Source of the DNA: Cerasibacillus quisquiliarum
GTDB lineage: Bacteria > Bacillota > Bacilli > Bacillales > Amphibacillaceae
Direction: 5' to 3'
DNA: 64,000 nt
Assembly: GCF_014202495.1 (NCBI RefSeq)
Contig: NZ_JACHHA010000006.1
Location: forward strand, 62,001-126,000
A model generated the notes under the pieces. The model was given only the letters and a program-made list of their open reading frames with translations, had not been told where the DNA came from and ran no database searches. Positions 33,227-45,012 of the stretch are shown one piece after another. The position numbers were made by a program, and so were the translations under genes. Numbering within the stretch: the stretch's first letter is position 1; each line of letters starts with the position of its first letter.

Positions 33227-33479
33227 GCATATCGTCTATATATTAAAATGTAACGATGATTCGTTATACACAGGTTATACGAATAATTTGAAACGACGTA
33301 TTCATCTTCATGAGACTGGTAAAGGTGCTAAATATACACGAGGACGTGGACCATTTCAATTGATGCATGTAGAAACATTTGCCACAAAAGAAGAAGCGAT
33401 GCGTCGGGAATATGCTATCAAACAGTTATCTCGAACTGAAAAAATCAAACTCATTAAAGAATCAGAGGAAGGCGTGTAA
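33216..33479 (+). CDS. yazA: GIY-YIG domain protein YazA
   Basis: An 87-residue single-domain GIY-YIG nuclease-like protein (UPF0213 family). The two signature strands are VYILKC and YTGYTNNLKRRIHLHETGKGA, followed by the catalytic-type Arg and the Glu in KEEAMRREYAIKQLS. It starts with ATG at 33216 behind GAGGAT, inside the end of yabB; the frame opens earlier but the upstream part lies within yabB. The role of this standalone family is unclear; a DNA repair function is only suggested by the fold. Confidence 0.92.
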   Translation: MEHEHIVYILKCNDDSLYTGYTNNLKRRIHLHETGKGAKYTRGRGPFQLMHVETFATKEEAMRREYAIKQLSRTEKIKLIKESEEGV

Positions 33480-33481
33480 AT

Positions 33482-34348
33482 ATGAATATCCAAAAAAGTT
33501 TCGCACAAACAGAAACTGGCACGTTATACGTTGTTCCGACACCTATAGGAAATCTAGAGGATATGACTTTTCGTGCGATTAATACGTTAACAGATGTCTC
33601 ATTAATAGCAGCTGAAGATACGAGACATACAAAAAATTTACTCCGTCATTTTAATATTAATACTCCTCTTATTAGTTATCATGAACATAATAAGAAAGCA
33701 CGTGAACATATGTTATTGCAACGTCTTAAAGAAGGGGATGATATCGCTATCGTTAGCGATGCAGGAATGCCAGCTATATCAGATCCAGGGCATGACATCA
33801 TTCAAGCCGCTATAGAAGAACAAATTTCCGTCGTTGTTCTTCCAGGAGCAAATGCAGCACTTTGTGCTTTAGTTGGTTCAGGGCTTTCAACAAATCAATT
33901 TATATTTTATGGATTTCTTCCAAGAAAGAAGAAGGAAAAACAAGCCGAATTGGAACGTCTTCAACGTATTGCGATGACGTTGATTTTTTATGAATCTCCT
34001 TTTCGGGTTAAAGAAACGGTTAAAACTATACAAGATGTATTCGGCGAATCGCACCGCATTGTTTTAGCACGTGAATTAACGAAACGATTCGAAGAATATA
34101 CACGTGGGACGGTCCGAGAAGTTCTAGAATGGATAGAGACACAACAATTAAAAGGTGAGTATTGTATTATAGTAGAAAAAAGTTTTTTACAAAATGATCA
34201 AACATCTTTATGGTGGAGTGAGTTAACAATTGAACAGCATGTGAATCATTATATAAATGACGGACTATCGACAAAAGATGCGATTAAACACGTTGCTCAT
34301 GATAGACAATTACCGAAGCGAACGGTTTATCAGACGTTTCATAATTGA
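33482..34348 (+). CDS. rsmI: 16S rRNA 2'-O-ribose C1402 methyltransferase RsmI
   Basis: Methylates the ribose of C1402 in 16S rRNA; tetrapyrrole methylase fold. Typical segments are LYVVPTPIGNLEDMTFRAI, LIAAEDTRHTKNLLRHF, IVSDAGMPAISDPGHDI and VVLPGANAALCAL. It has 288 residues. It starts with ATG at 33482, two bases after the yazA stop. It ends the yabB-yazA-rsmI operon; a composite repeat element starts 9 bases after its stop and probably supplies the 3' end. Confidence 0.96.
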   Translation: MNIQKSFAQTETGTLYVVPTPIGNLEDMTFRAINTLTDVSLIAAEDTRHTKNLLRHFNINTPLISYHEHNKKAREHMLLQRLKEGDDIAIVSDAGMPAISDPGHDIIQAAIEEQISVVVLPGANAALCALVGSGLSTNQFIFYGFLPRKKKEKQAELERLQRIAMTLIFYESPFRVKETVKTIQDVFGESHRIVLARELTKRFEEYTRGTVREVLEWIETQQLKGEYCIIVEKSFLQNDQTSLWWSELTIEQHVNHYINDGLSTKDAIKHVAHDRQLPKRTVYQTFHN

Positions 34349-34356
34349 TAATAAAG

Positions 34357-34758
34357 GAGGCTGAGACAAAACCTCTGAAAGATGAAAAAATGATTCTTGT
34401 TTACTTATTCCTTATGTCTCAATCTCCTTCTCCTAATGATCATGACAGTACGTGAATGATCAATAGAGCGAGCTACTCTGCATAGTTTTCAAGATTTGTG
34501 CTTAACCATGCGGAGTAGAGAACTTTACTCATTGCCAATTTGGACTTTTATATTTTATCATTTAATAGATTATAACAAAGAGACTGAAACAATACTCAGC
34601 CATAAAAAAGCATCTTTTGGTATGGATTTGGAAGTGAAACGTCAAGAAAATGAGTTATTAATGATTTAGTAAAAACAAAAAAAGAAATTGCGAAAACAAC
34701 ATCTCAATGTTGATTCCGCAATTTTTCTCATTTAAAACTGGTTTTGTCCCAGCCCCTT
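34357..34758 (+). repeat. Composite intergenic repeat, copy 1
   Basis: Fills the convergent gap between rsmI and abrB. Its ends are inverted: GAGGCTGAGACAAAACC (34357-34373) and GGTTTTGTCCCAGCCCC (34740-34756). Modules in order: a left subunit closed by CTTATGTCTCAATCTCC (34357-34427); a CTACTC...GAGTAG hairpin unit (34473-34518); a degenerate box GAGACTGAAACAATACTCAG (34580-34599); and an AAATTGCG...CGCAATTT hairpin (34685-34724) before the right end. The same modules in the same order appear inverted at 59413-60058. No coding potential is seen. Confidence 0.88.
34685..34729. terminator. Bidirectional terminator hairpin inside repeat copy 1
   Basis: AAATTGCGAAAACAACAT pairs with ATGTTGATTCCGCAATTT, with one internal mismatch, flanked by an A-run on the left and TTTTTCTC on the right. 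It lies 40 bases beyond the abrB stop and can end abrB and read-through from rsmI. Confidence 0.85.
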
Positions 34759-34768
34759 TACGGTTATG

Positions 34769-35068
34769 TTATTTTTGAGCGTCTTTTTTGGCGAAACTAT
34801 TTTGTATTTCTTTAATTAGTAGTTCTGCACCTTCTGGACTTAGAACGAGATTGCCACCTGCAATAGAGATGTTTCGTTCAGAGACTTTTCCAGTAACATG
34901 ACAGGCCATATCGGGTTTGTATTTCTCGAGTACAATACGATCGCCATCCAAATAAATTTCAACTTGATCTTTCACATTAATTCCAAGAGACCGGCGAATG
35001 TCAATTGGAATAACAATTCTGCCAAGTTTATCTACTTTTCGTACGACACCAACTGATTTCATTTTCAA
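34769..35068 (-). CDS. abrB: Transition state regulator AbrB
   Basis: DNA-binding repressor of post-exponential genes. The N-terminal swapped-hairpin domain reads GVVRKVDKLGRIVIPIDIRRSLGI, with the basic residues used for DNA contact; the C-terminal domain (ISIAGGNLVLSPEGAELL) gives tetramers. It has 99 residues. The start is TTG at 35068, 6 bases after GGAGG; an ATG two codons later (35062) is the alternative. It stands alone on the minus strand between rsmI and metS as in B. subtilis, and a very short ORF precedes it. In other Bacilli Spo0A represses it. Confidence 0.95.
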   Translation of the reverse strand: MKMKSVGVVRKVDKLGRIVIPIDIRRSLGINVKDQVEIYLDGDRIVLEKYKPDMACHVTGKVSERNISIAGGNLVLSPEGAELLIKEIQNSFAKKDAQK

Positions 35069-35087
35069 TTTTCCCCTCCATAGGTCA

Positions 35088-35120
35088 TTAGAAATAATTT
35101 CGTACTGTTGAACTAGCCAT
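35088..35120 (-). CDS. Possible 10-codon leader ORF upstream of abrB
   Basis: ATG GCT AGT TCA ACA GTA CGA AAT TAT TTC TAA on the minus strand encodes MASSTVRNYF. A perfect GGAGG (CCTCC at 35127-35131) stands 6 bases before the ATG, better placed than most chance sites. The stop lies 20 bases before the abrB start. Whether it is translated is unknown. The rest of 35121-35419 holds the abrB and metS promoters, not placed, and a CCCATTT/AAATGGG inverted repeat at 35191-35219. Confidence 0.35.
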   Translation of the reverse strand: MASSTVRNYF

Positions 35121-35398
35121 TAGTTACCTCCGCCAAAATTCACGCTTGATAAATAAGAATATTAAAAAAATTAATACGATGAAGAAAACACCCATTTATT
35201 TTTAGTTATGTAAAATGGGAATCTGTACTTATGTTTTGGAAAATGATAGGAAGCATCATATATATTATATAGTGAATAAAAACATGTAATCAAGTATATG
35301 ATTTTTCTTAAGGTTAAAAACAAGTTGCTATCATATAGACTGTGAATGGAAATATTTAATTAAAATCGCTACAATAGGAGTAATACGGATTTATGTAA

Positions 35399-37369
<1,971 letters not shown>

Positions 37370-37375
37370 AAAAGC

Positions 37376-37416
37376 AAACTAAGGTCAATCTCATGGAGGA
37401 GATTGACCTTAGTTTT
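37376..37416 (+). terminator. Terminator or attenuator between metS and tatD
   Basis: AAACTAAGGTCAATCTC and GAGATTGACCTTAGTTT form a perfect 17-bp stem with a 6-base loop, followed by only TAATAAA. It begins 6 bases after the metS stop and ends 18 bases before tatD, so termination is likely but the T-run is weak. Confidence 0.75.
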
Positions 37417-37433
37417 AATAAAGGAGATTTATT

Positions 37434-38213
37434 ATGTTATTTGATACACATGTTCATTTAAATGCACATCAATTTACTGAAGATCGCCACGATATCATCA
37501 TGCGTGCTCGTGAAGCAGGTGTTACATATATGAATGTGGTAGGATTTGATCGTAAAACAATAGAATTGGCACTAGAAATTGTGAATCAATATGAAAACAT
37601 ATACGCTTCTATTGGCTGGCATCCTGTTGATGCCATTGATATGACTGAAGCCGACTTAAAATGGATTGAAACATTAAGTAAACATCCAAAAGTTGTTGCC
37701 TTAGGAGAAATGGGGCTTGATTATCATTGGGATAAGTCTCCGAAGAACATTCAAAAAGACGTATTCCGTCAACAAATCCAGCTTGCTAAACATGTGAAAA
37801 TGCCGATAATTATTCACAATCGTGAAGCGACCGAAGATGTACTTCAGATTTTAGCGGAAGAAAATGCGAAAGATGTAGGCGGTATTATGCATTGTTATAG
37901 TGATACGCCTGAATACGTACCTGAAATTTTAGACATGAACTTTTATATTTCTTTAGGCGGTCCAGTTACATTTAAAAATGCAACCCATCCAAAGGAAGTA
38001 GCTAAGATTGTTCCAATAGATCGCTTGTTAATCGAAACAGATGCTCCTTACTTAGCACCACATCCAAATCGTGGAAAACGTAATGAACCGGCTTATGTCA
38101 CATTAGTAGCTGAGAAAATAGCTCAACTTCGAGATATGTCAGTGGAAGAACTTGCTAAAACTACAACTAAAAACGCTTTAACACTTTTTAAAATTAATAA
38201 AAACGGGCAGTAA
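37434..38213 (+). CDS. yabD: TatD family metal-dependent DNase YabD
   Basis: TIM-barrel hydrolase of the TatD family. Metal ligands include the N-terminal LFDTHVHLNAH, the central EMGLDYHWD, the histidine in IIIHNREA and GIMHCYSD, and the aspartate in LIETDAPYLAPH. It has 259 residues. Family members show 3'-5' nuclease activity, linked to repair and RNA quality control. It starts with ATG at 37434 behind AAGGAG and follows metS as in B. subtilis. Confidence 0.94.
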   Translation: MLFDTHVHLNAHQFTEDRHDIIMRAREAGVTYMNVVGFDRKTIELALEIVNQYENIYASIGWHPVDAIDMTEADLKWIETLSKHPKVVALGEMGLDYHWDKSPKNIQKDVFRQQIQLAKHVKMPIIIHNREATEDVLQILAEENAKDVGGIMHCYSDTPEYVPEILDMNFYISLGGPVTFKNATHPKEVAKIVPIDRLLIETDAPYLAPHPNRGKRNEPAYVTLVAEKIAQLRDMSVEELAKTTTKNALTLFKINKNGQ

Positions 38214-38466
38214 TTGGAATAAAAAGGAAATTATTTTTCTCATCGCATTGAAAAAAAACGTAAAAATATTGTATGCCTTTTAAACAATTGAATATTCTGT
38301 CTTTTTCTAAAAGTATTGATGCTATTGGCTTTGTTACATGGATGAATACTTATTTAACCGTGCATTCCTGTTTGTAACCGAAATGTAATTTATTCGTAAT
38401 CGGAATAACTTTGACATTGCATTTGCCCCTTTATATAATCAATCACGAATCAAGGAGGCAAGATGC

Positions 38467-39759
38467 ATGCGAAAAATTTCAAAACTATTTCCACCTGCGA
38501 AATTTAGACCACTGATTTCAACAATAGGTGTTATCGCACTCACGTTGTTTTCAGTTGTGGTTCTTTATGAAGCATCAAAAGTGGAAGTAGTCTTTGCCGA
38601 TAATGGCAAAACCAAAACAATTAAAACACATGCTAATACAATACAAGAGTTACTAGAAGAAATTGGAATTATAGTTGGAGAACATGATGAACTATCACAT
38701 GATATAGACACTGAAGTAAAAAACGGAATGGAAATTGCCTATACAAAAGCAAAATCGATTAATGTCAATATTGATGGTGTTGAAAAACGATATTATACGA
38801 TTCATGAAACAGTAGGCGATTTTCTAGAAGCAGAAGGACTAGAGGTTTCAGAACATGATGATTTATCCCATCAAGTAAATGATGAGATTGTTGAAAATAT
38901 GACGATCGATTTAAAGAAAGCATTTCAAGTAAAAGTGAAAGATGGGAAGAAAAAGTTACAGCATGTGATGACAACCGGTGGAACAGTAAAAGATATCTTA
39001 GCACAAGCGAATGTTTCCTTCAATCCAAAAAGCGACGATAAAATCAATCAGAAACTTAATAAAACAGTTACTGAGGATATGCTGATTAAAGTAACACGTG
39101 TAGATGTAAAAACGATTAAAAAAGAAGAAGAGATTGATTTTAAAACGATTAGACAAGATGATACTTCTCTTGAAAAAGGAAAAGAAGTCGTAGCAGAAGA
39201 AGGGAAAAAAGGAATCGTTCAAAAGAAAATTAAAATTACGAAAGAAAATGGCAAAATCGTTGATAAAAAGACAGTTAAAGAGATGGTAAAAGAAAAACCG
39301 GTTAATCGTGTTGTTAAAGTTGGAACAAAGGAACCTGTTAAAGTTGCTGAAACAACTGTTTCAAAACCAAAATCAAAATCAAAATTAAAAGCACAACCAA
39401 AACCAAAAGTAACAACAGTTACTCCAACTAAGACATCAGCGAAACCAACTCCTAACAAGAAAAAGTCTGAGAAAGTTTTTTACATGGATGCTAGTGCTTA
39501 TACCGCACAATGTAATGGGTGCTCAGGTTATACTGCTACAGGAATTAATTTAAAAGCTAATCCACATCTTAAAGTGATTGCAGTCGACCCAAGTGTTATC
39601 CCATTAGGTTCTACTGTGTGGGTCGAAGGATATGGAGAGGCAATTGCAGGTGATACAGGTGGAGCAATTAGAGGTCACCGTATCGATTTACATTTTCCAA
39701 ATGCCAAAGCAGCCAATGCATTTGGTAGAAAGAAAGTAAAAGTTATCGTTCTTGATTAA
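38467..39759 (+). CDS. yabE: Cell wall-binding protein YabE (DUF348 / G5 / 3D domains)
   Basis: Probable surface-exposed cell wall hydrolase related to resuscitation-promoting factors. An N-terminal membrane anchor (about residues 17-35, LISTIGVIALTLFSVVVLYEAS) is followed by three DUF348 repeats (about 40-210), a G5 domain (about 215-295), a Lys/Pro-rich linker (about 300-335), and the C-terminal 3D domain with VIPLGSTVWVEGYGEAIAGD and the catalytic-type GGAIRGHRIDLHF. It has 430 residues. It starts with ATG at 38467 behind AAGGAGG. The strong terminator behind it makes it monocistronic. Activity is inferred from the 3D fold. Confidence 0.93.
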   Translation: MRKISKLFPPAKFRPLISTIGVIALTLFSVVVLYEASKVEVVFADNGKTKTIKTHANTIQELLEEIGIIVGEHDELSHDIDTEVKNGMEIAYTKAKSINVNIDGVEKRYYTIHETVGDFLEAEGLEVSEHDDLSHQVNDEIVENMTIDLKKAFQVKVKDGKKKLQHVMTTGGTVKDILAQANVSFNPKSDDKINQKLNKTVTEDMLIKVTRVDVKTIKKEEEIDFKTIRQDDTSLEKGKEVVAEEGKKGIVQKKIKITKENGKIVDKKTVKEMVKEKPVNRVVKVGTKEPVKVAETTVSKPKSKSKLKAQPKPKVTTVTPTKTSAKPTPNKKKSEKVFYMDASAYTAQCNGCSGYTATGINLKANPHLKVIAVDPSVIPLGSTVWVEGYGEAIAGDTGGAIRGHRIDLHFPNAKAANAFGRKKVKVIVLD

Positions 39760-39769
39760 TTACGAAGTG

Positions 39770-39814
39770 AAAACAATGCTCTTACCATGCTATGATGGTA
39801 AGAGCATTGTTTTA
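39770..39814 (+). terminator. Terminator of yabE
   Basis: AAAACAATGCTCTTACCAT and ATGGTAAGAGCATTGTTTT form a 19-bp perfect stem followed by ATTTAT, 10 bases after the yabE stop. Confidence 0.92.
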
Positions 39815-39833
39815 TTTATAGAAGGTGAAAAAC

Positions 39834-41280
<1,447 letters not shown>

Positions 41281-41368
41281 GTATTTATCCTATAGATATT
41301 GTAATCATGGTTATGCACATTCTTTCAGTTGTTTGATGTGACAGAGACGATAATAAAGCAGTTGAAAC

Positions 41369-41388
41369 AGTGAGATAAAACCTCTTAG
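41369..41388 (+). repeat. Possible decayed fragment of the composite repeat
   Basis: GTGAGATAAAACCTCTTAGG resembles the repeat's left end CTGAGACAAAACCTCTGAAA (34361-34380), with about 15 of 20 positions shared, and like it is followed by a hairpin. It is short, so chance similarity is possible. Confidence 0.35.
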
Positions 41389-41390
41389 GT

Positions 41391-41417
41391 AGAGCATAGT
41401 TATTATGCTCTTTTTTT
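41391..41417 (+). terminator. Terminator of rnmV-rsmA
   Basis: AGAGCATA and TATGCTCT form an 8-bp stem with a 5-base loop, followed by TTTTTT. Confidence 0.88.
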
Positions 41418-41483
41418 AGTACATTAAAACCCGCTCTTGCATAGGCTATCGTATAGATCATAAGTCAATAATGAGGTGAAAGG

Positions 41484-42374
41484 ATGAATGAACAATATAA
41501 ATTCTCAGTAGGAGATCTTGTGACAAGAAAGTCGTATGGGCATGATGTGTTGTTCCGAATTGCATCGCTAAAAGAAGGAGAGGGTTCATTACACGGAGAA
41601 GAGGTTCGATTAATCGCAGATGCCCCTTTAACAGATTTAGTTCTAACAGAAGAACGCGACGTAAAAAAACATCGACAAAAATCTAAAGAGAAAATAGAAA
41701 ATTCATATCGATTATTTAAACAAGATTACTTGTTAATGAAAGAAAAGCGAGATTATATGGTAAGTGACGGCTATAAACACGTAGAATTTTTTCAAATACC
41801 GCCACGTGTACTCCATATAGATGGAGATCCTATCTATTTGAAAAAATGTATTCACCTTTATGAACGTCTCGGTCTTCAAGTACACGGTATTCATCTGCTC
41901 GAAAAAGATATGCCATTTAAAATCCCCGAACTTATTAAAAAAATACAACCCCATATGATGACGATTACTGGCCATGATTCTTTTTCAGGTCGAAAAGGTG
42001 ATAAAAATGATTTACGTGCTTATAGAAATTCTAAATATTTTGTAGAGGCTGTACGGGAAGCACGTAAAATGATTCCAGCACTAGATCAACTTGTAATATT
42101 TGCTGGTGCATGTCAATCTCATTTTGAATCACTTATACGTGCAGGGGCAAATTTTGCTAGTTCACCTTCGCGAATAAATATACACGCTTTAGATCCGGTG
42201 TATATTGTTGCCAAAGTGGCGTTTACATCATTTATGGATAAAATCAATGTATGGGACGTGTTGCGAAATACATTATCAGGTGAAAAAGGATTAGGTGGAA
42301 TAGAAACGAAGGGACTCCTAAGAACTGGTATGCCTTATATTAAATCAGACAAAACATTAAACAATCATGTATGA
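41484..42374 (+). CDS. yabG: Sporulation-specific cysteine protease YabG
   Basis: Protease that processes spore coat proteins in the mother cell, allowing their cross-linking. The 296-residue sequence matches the YabG family in length and position between ksgA and veg. Conserved-looking segments are FSVGDLVTRKSYGHDVLFRI, MMTITGHDSFSGRKGDKNDL, FAGACQSHFESLIRAGANFA and ETKGLLRTGMPYI. Cys and His residues in those stretches (GACQSH and TGHD) are likely active-site candidates, by inference. It starts with ATG at 41484 behind GAGGTGAAAGG. Sigma-K control is known in B. subtilis; no site was identified here. Confidence 0.93.
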   Translation: MNEQYKFSVGDLVTRKSYGHDVLFRIASLKEGEGSLHGEEVRLIADAPLTDLVLTEERDVKKHRQKSKEKIENSYRLFKQDYLLMKEKRDYMVSDGYKHVEFFQIPPRVLHIDGDPIYLKKCIHLYERLGLQVHGIHLLEKDMPFKIPELIKKIQPHMMTITGHDSFSGRKGDKNDLRAYRNSKYFVEAVREARKMIPALDQLVIFAGACQSHFESLIRAGANFASSPSRINIHALDPVYIVAKVAFTSFMDKINVWDVLRNTLSGEKGLGGIETKGLLRTGMPYIKSDKTLNNHV

Positions 42375-42474
42375 ATTTTTTCATACATAGAATGTTAACA
42401 ATTAGTTATACTAATAATAAAAAAATGGATTTATATATTGCAACATTAAACGTTTGTTTGTTATAATATTTTAT

Positions 42475-42503
42475 TTGACTTTTTTGTGTAATCATGTTAT
42501 TAT
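42475..42503 (+). promoter_or_regulatory. Sigma-A promoter of veg
   Basis: TTGACT (42475-42480), 17-base spacer, TATTAT (42498-42503), preceded by an AT-rich upstream stretch. It lies 22 bases before the veg start, where the strong veg promoter of B. subtilis is found. Confidence 0.82.
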
Positions 42504-42525
42504 ATGTACAGTGAGGTGGAGTGTA

Positions 42526-42777
42526 GTGGCAAAAACATTACTCGAAATCAAGCGTGGTTTAGAAAATAAGGTCGGAAAACCGTTACGCTTAAAAGCAAAT
42601 GGCGGTAGAAGAAGAACAATTGAACGCAACGGTATTTTAGCAGAAACTTATCCATCCGTTTTCGTTGTAGAGCTAGATCAGGATGAGAATGCTTTTGAAC
42701 GTGTTTCATATAGCTATGCCGATGTGTTAACAGAAACAGTAGAATTATTTTTTGATGATAAAGCAGTTGCAGAGTAG
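42526..42777 (+). CDS. veg: Veg protein (biofilm stimulator)
   Basis: An 83-residue basic protein of the Veg family, strongly expressed in vegetative cells; in B. subtilis it stimulates biofilm formation. It starts (M)[19 protein letters not shown] and contains the [16 protein letters not shown] segment. The frame opens upstream at 42454, but GAGGTGG is 6 bases before GTG 42526, and the sigma-A promoter overlaps the upstream part. The molecular activity is not established. Confidence 0.93.
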   Translation: MAKTLLEIKRGLENKVGKPLRLKANGGRRRTIERNGILAETYPSVFVVELDQDENAFERVSYSYADVLTETVELFFDDKAVAE

Positions 42778-42877
42778 TAGAACGTCTAACTACTCTTTTT
42801 TTTATATTTCAATATATTTACTTAGGCGTTAAAAGGTGAGTTGGTTATGTTTAACATGGATAGACCTTCTTTCTATA

Positions 42878-42906
42878 GCTAATACTAAACGTGTCGTAAC
42901 ATACTC
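42878..42906 (+). promoter_or_regulatory. Candidate sigma-G promoter of sspF
   Basis: A -10-like CATACTC (42900-42906) close to the sigma-G consensus CATWHTA, with GCTAA 17 bases upstream as a weak -35. It lies 27 bases before the sspF start. The -35 is a poor match, so the call depends mainly on context. Confidence 0.4.
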
Positions 42907-42933
42907 TTTATTACAAAAGGGAGGGTCTTTCAC

Positions 42934-43110
42934 ATGGCAAGACGAGGTATTATGTCTGACGAGTTGAAAGAAGAAATAGCAAAGGAGTTAGGGTTTTACG
43001 ACACGGTTAAAAGAGAAGGTTGGGGTGGAATTAAGGCACGTGATGCTGGGAATATGGTTAAGCGTGCAATTGAAATAGCTGAAGAAAGTATGCAAAAAGG
43101 CAGATCTTAA
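42934..43110 (+). CDS. sspF: Small acid-soluble spore protein SspF
   Basis: A 58-residue alpha/beta-type SASP relative that coats DNA in the dormant spore. The sequence begins [20 protein letters not shown], and the family's core follows as [20 protein letters not shown]. It starts with ATG at 42934 behind GGGAGGG. A candidate sigma-G promoter lies just upstream and a terminator overlaps the stop. It stands between veg and ispE as in B. subtilis. Confidence 0.95.
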   Translation: MARRGIMSDELKEEIAKELGFYDTVKREGWGGIKARDAGNMVKRAIEIAEESMQKGRS

Positions 43111-43127
43111 AGGTCTGCCTTTTTTTA
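43095..43127 (+). terminator. Terminator of sspF
   Basis: AAAAGGCAGA and TCTGCCTTTT form a 10-bp stem across the sspF stop codon, followed by further T. Confidence 0.93.
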
Positions 43128-43197
43128 TAAAGATGGTCGCTTGAAATATATCATTATGGTACAATTTTAATACGATAAAAGAAGGTGACTTAACTTA

Positions 43198-44049
43198 ATG
43201 ACTATTTATGAAAAAGCACCTGCGAAACTTAATCTTTCACTAGATATTTTAAGAAAACGAACCGACGGTTATCATGATGTGGAAATGGTTATGACGACGA
43301 TTGATTTATGTGATCGAATTGAGTTAACGCCATTAAGCGACAATCAAATTGAAGTTACACTGTGGAGTCAGTTTGTACCAAATGATGAGCGAAATTTAGC
43401 TTATCAAGCAGCAAAAGTATTCAAGGAAACATATCATATTCATCAAGGTGTTCATATTAAAATTGATAAATGTATACCAGTCAGTGCTGGACTTGGTGGT
43501 GGAAGCGCAGATGCTGCTGCTGTTTTACGAGGGTTAAATCGCTTATGGAATGTGAATGTGTCGATGAAAGAATTAGCTCAACTTGGAGCGACAATCAGTT
43601 CTGATGTATCGTTTTGTGTATATGGCAATACAGCGATTGCAAGAGGGCGTGGTGAAGAGATTGAACCACTACCTAACCCACCACCTTGTTGGGTTGTTTT
43701 AGCCAAGCCAGATATCGGTGTTTCTACTCGAACAGTGTTTCAGCAAATCGAAATAGAAAAACTTCAGCACCCGAATACAAATGGTGTTGTACGTGCTTTA
43801 TATACACGTAACTTTAAAGAGATGTGCCAACACTTAGGTAATGCATTAGAAGATATAACGATGCAAATGTATCCTGAAGTGAAAAGGTTAAAAGAAAAAA
43901 TGATAAAAGCAGGTGCTACCGGTGTTTTGATGAGTGGAAGTGGTCCAACGGTCTACGGTTTAGTAGAACAAGAAAGAAAAGCAAAGCGTATCTATAATGG
44001 CATGAGAGGATTTTGTAAGGAAGTTTTTCTTGTGCGCATGTTTAGTTAA
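43198..44049 (+). CDS. ispE: 4-diphosphocytidyl-2-C-methyl-D-erythritol kinase
   Basis: GHMP kinase of the non-mevalonate isoprenoid pathway. It starts [20 protein letters not shown]. The ATP-binding GHMP motif is [20 protein letters not shown] near residue 95, and [13 protein letters not shown] is the third motif. It has 283 residues. It starts with ATG at 43198 behind AAGGTGA. A hairpin with a T-run (44051-44085) follows, so it is probably separate from purR. Confidence 0.96.
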   Translation: MTIYEKAPAKLNLSLDILRKRTDGYHDVEMVMTTIDLCDRIELTPLSDNQIEVTLWSQFVPNDERNLAYQAAKVFKETYHIHQGVHIKIDKCIPVSAGLGGGSADAAAVLRGLNRLWNVNVSMKELAQLGATISSDVSFCVYGNTAIARGRGEEIEPLPNPPPCWVVLAKPDIGVSTRTVFQQIEIEKLQHPNTNGVVRALYTRNFKEMCQHLGNALEDITMQMYPEVKRLKEKMIKAGATGVLMSGSGPTVYGLVEQERKAKRIYNGMRGFCKEVFLVRMFS

Positions 44050-44050
44050 G

Positions 44051-44087
44051 GTCCGTCCCAAGTAAATAAATGGGGCGGCTTTTTTAA
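44051..44087 (+). terminator. Terminator of ispE
   Basis: GTCCGTCCC and GGGGCGGCT pair with wobble positions, followed by TTTTTTA, starting right after the ispE stop. Confidence 0.78.
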
Positions 44088-44163
44088 TGACTTAATCTTG
44101 CTGAAACACGTACAATAATGATATATTTGAACATATCATTCGGATTTATTATGAGGTGTGTAT

Positions 44164-45012
44164 ATGAAAAGAGAAGAACGGATAGTAGGTATGGTTAATT
44201 TTTTCCTGGAGAACCCTCGTAAACTAAAGCGATTAGCTTTTTTCGCCGAGCAATTTAATTCAGGTAAAACGACAATTAGTGAAGACATCAATATCATAGA
44301 TAATATATTTAAGAAACAGGAAATAGGCTATATTAAACGTATTATTGGTCCAACTGGTGGTGTCATGTTTGTTCCAGTTGTATCATTTGCCGACAGTGAG
44401 CATTTTATACATAATCTTTGTGATCGTTTATCTGAACCGAAACGTATTTTGCCAGGTGGTTATTTATATATGACAGATATTTTAAGTGAACCAAGTACTG
44501 TCAAACAGCTTGGTAAATTGTTGGCGACTGTCTTCGTTGATAAAGATATTGATATCGTGATGACAGTAGAGACAAAAGGCATATCATTAGCCTATGCTGT
44601 TGCATCTTATTTGAATGTTCCAGTTGTTATCGTAAGGCGAGATCCGAAAGTGACGGAAGGTTCCTCTGTAAGTATCAATTACGTATCTGGATCAACAGGA
44701 AAAATTCAAACAATGGTTTTATCAAAAAGAAGTTTACAAGCTGGTGATCGTGTCTGTGTTGTGGACGATTTTATGAAAGCCGGTGGAACGATTAATGGAA
44801 TGATGAATCTCTTGTCTGAATTTGATGCTGAATTAGCAGCGATCGGTGTATTAGCAGAAGCCGATGAATTGAAAGAATTACGTGTTATTGATGAAGATTA
44901 TGTATCCTTAGTAAAATTGACCGAGATGGATCAAAGGAAAAAAATGATTCAAGTAAGACCAGGAAATTATCTAAATATACTAAATAAAATAGTAAAAACC
45001 TCCTTTTTATAG
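44164..45012 (+). CDS. purR: Purine operon repressor PurR
   Basis: Repressor of purine biosynthesis that is relieved by PRPP. The N-terminal winged helix covers residues 1-75 (MKREERIVGMVNFFLENPRK). The phosphoribosyltransferase-like domain has the PRPP loop VCVVDDFMKAGGTINGM, and SINYVSGSTGKIQTM is family specific. It has 282 residues. The frame opens at GTG 44158, but that codon is part of the GAGGTG binding site, so ATG 44164 is chosen. Its last eight codons form the left arm of its terminator. yabJ, which normally follows, is missing. Confidence 0.96.
   Translation: MKREERIVGMVNFFLENPRKLKRLAFFAEQFNSGKTTISEDINIIDNIFKKQEIGYIKRIIGPTGGVMFVPVVSFADSEHFIHNLCDRLSEPKRILPGGYLYMTDILSEPSTVKQLGKLLATVFVDKDIDIVMTVETKGISLAYAVASYLNVPVVIVRRDPKVTEGSSVSINYVSGSTGKIQTMVLSKRSLQAGDRVCVVDDFMKAGGTINGMMNLLSEFDAELAAIGVLAEADELKELRVIDEDYVSLVKLTEMDQRKKMIQVRPGNYLNILNKIVKTSFL

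Noticed and set aside
44122-44148. PurR-box-like inverted pair upstream of purR (TTTGAACATA and ATCATTCGGATTTA)
   Set aside because: Each half has two or more mismatches to the PurBox and the centres are only about 12 bases apart instead of the usual 16-17 base spacing of two boxes, so autoregulation cannot be claimed.
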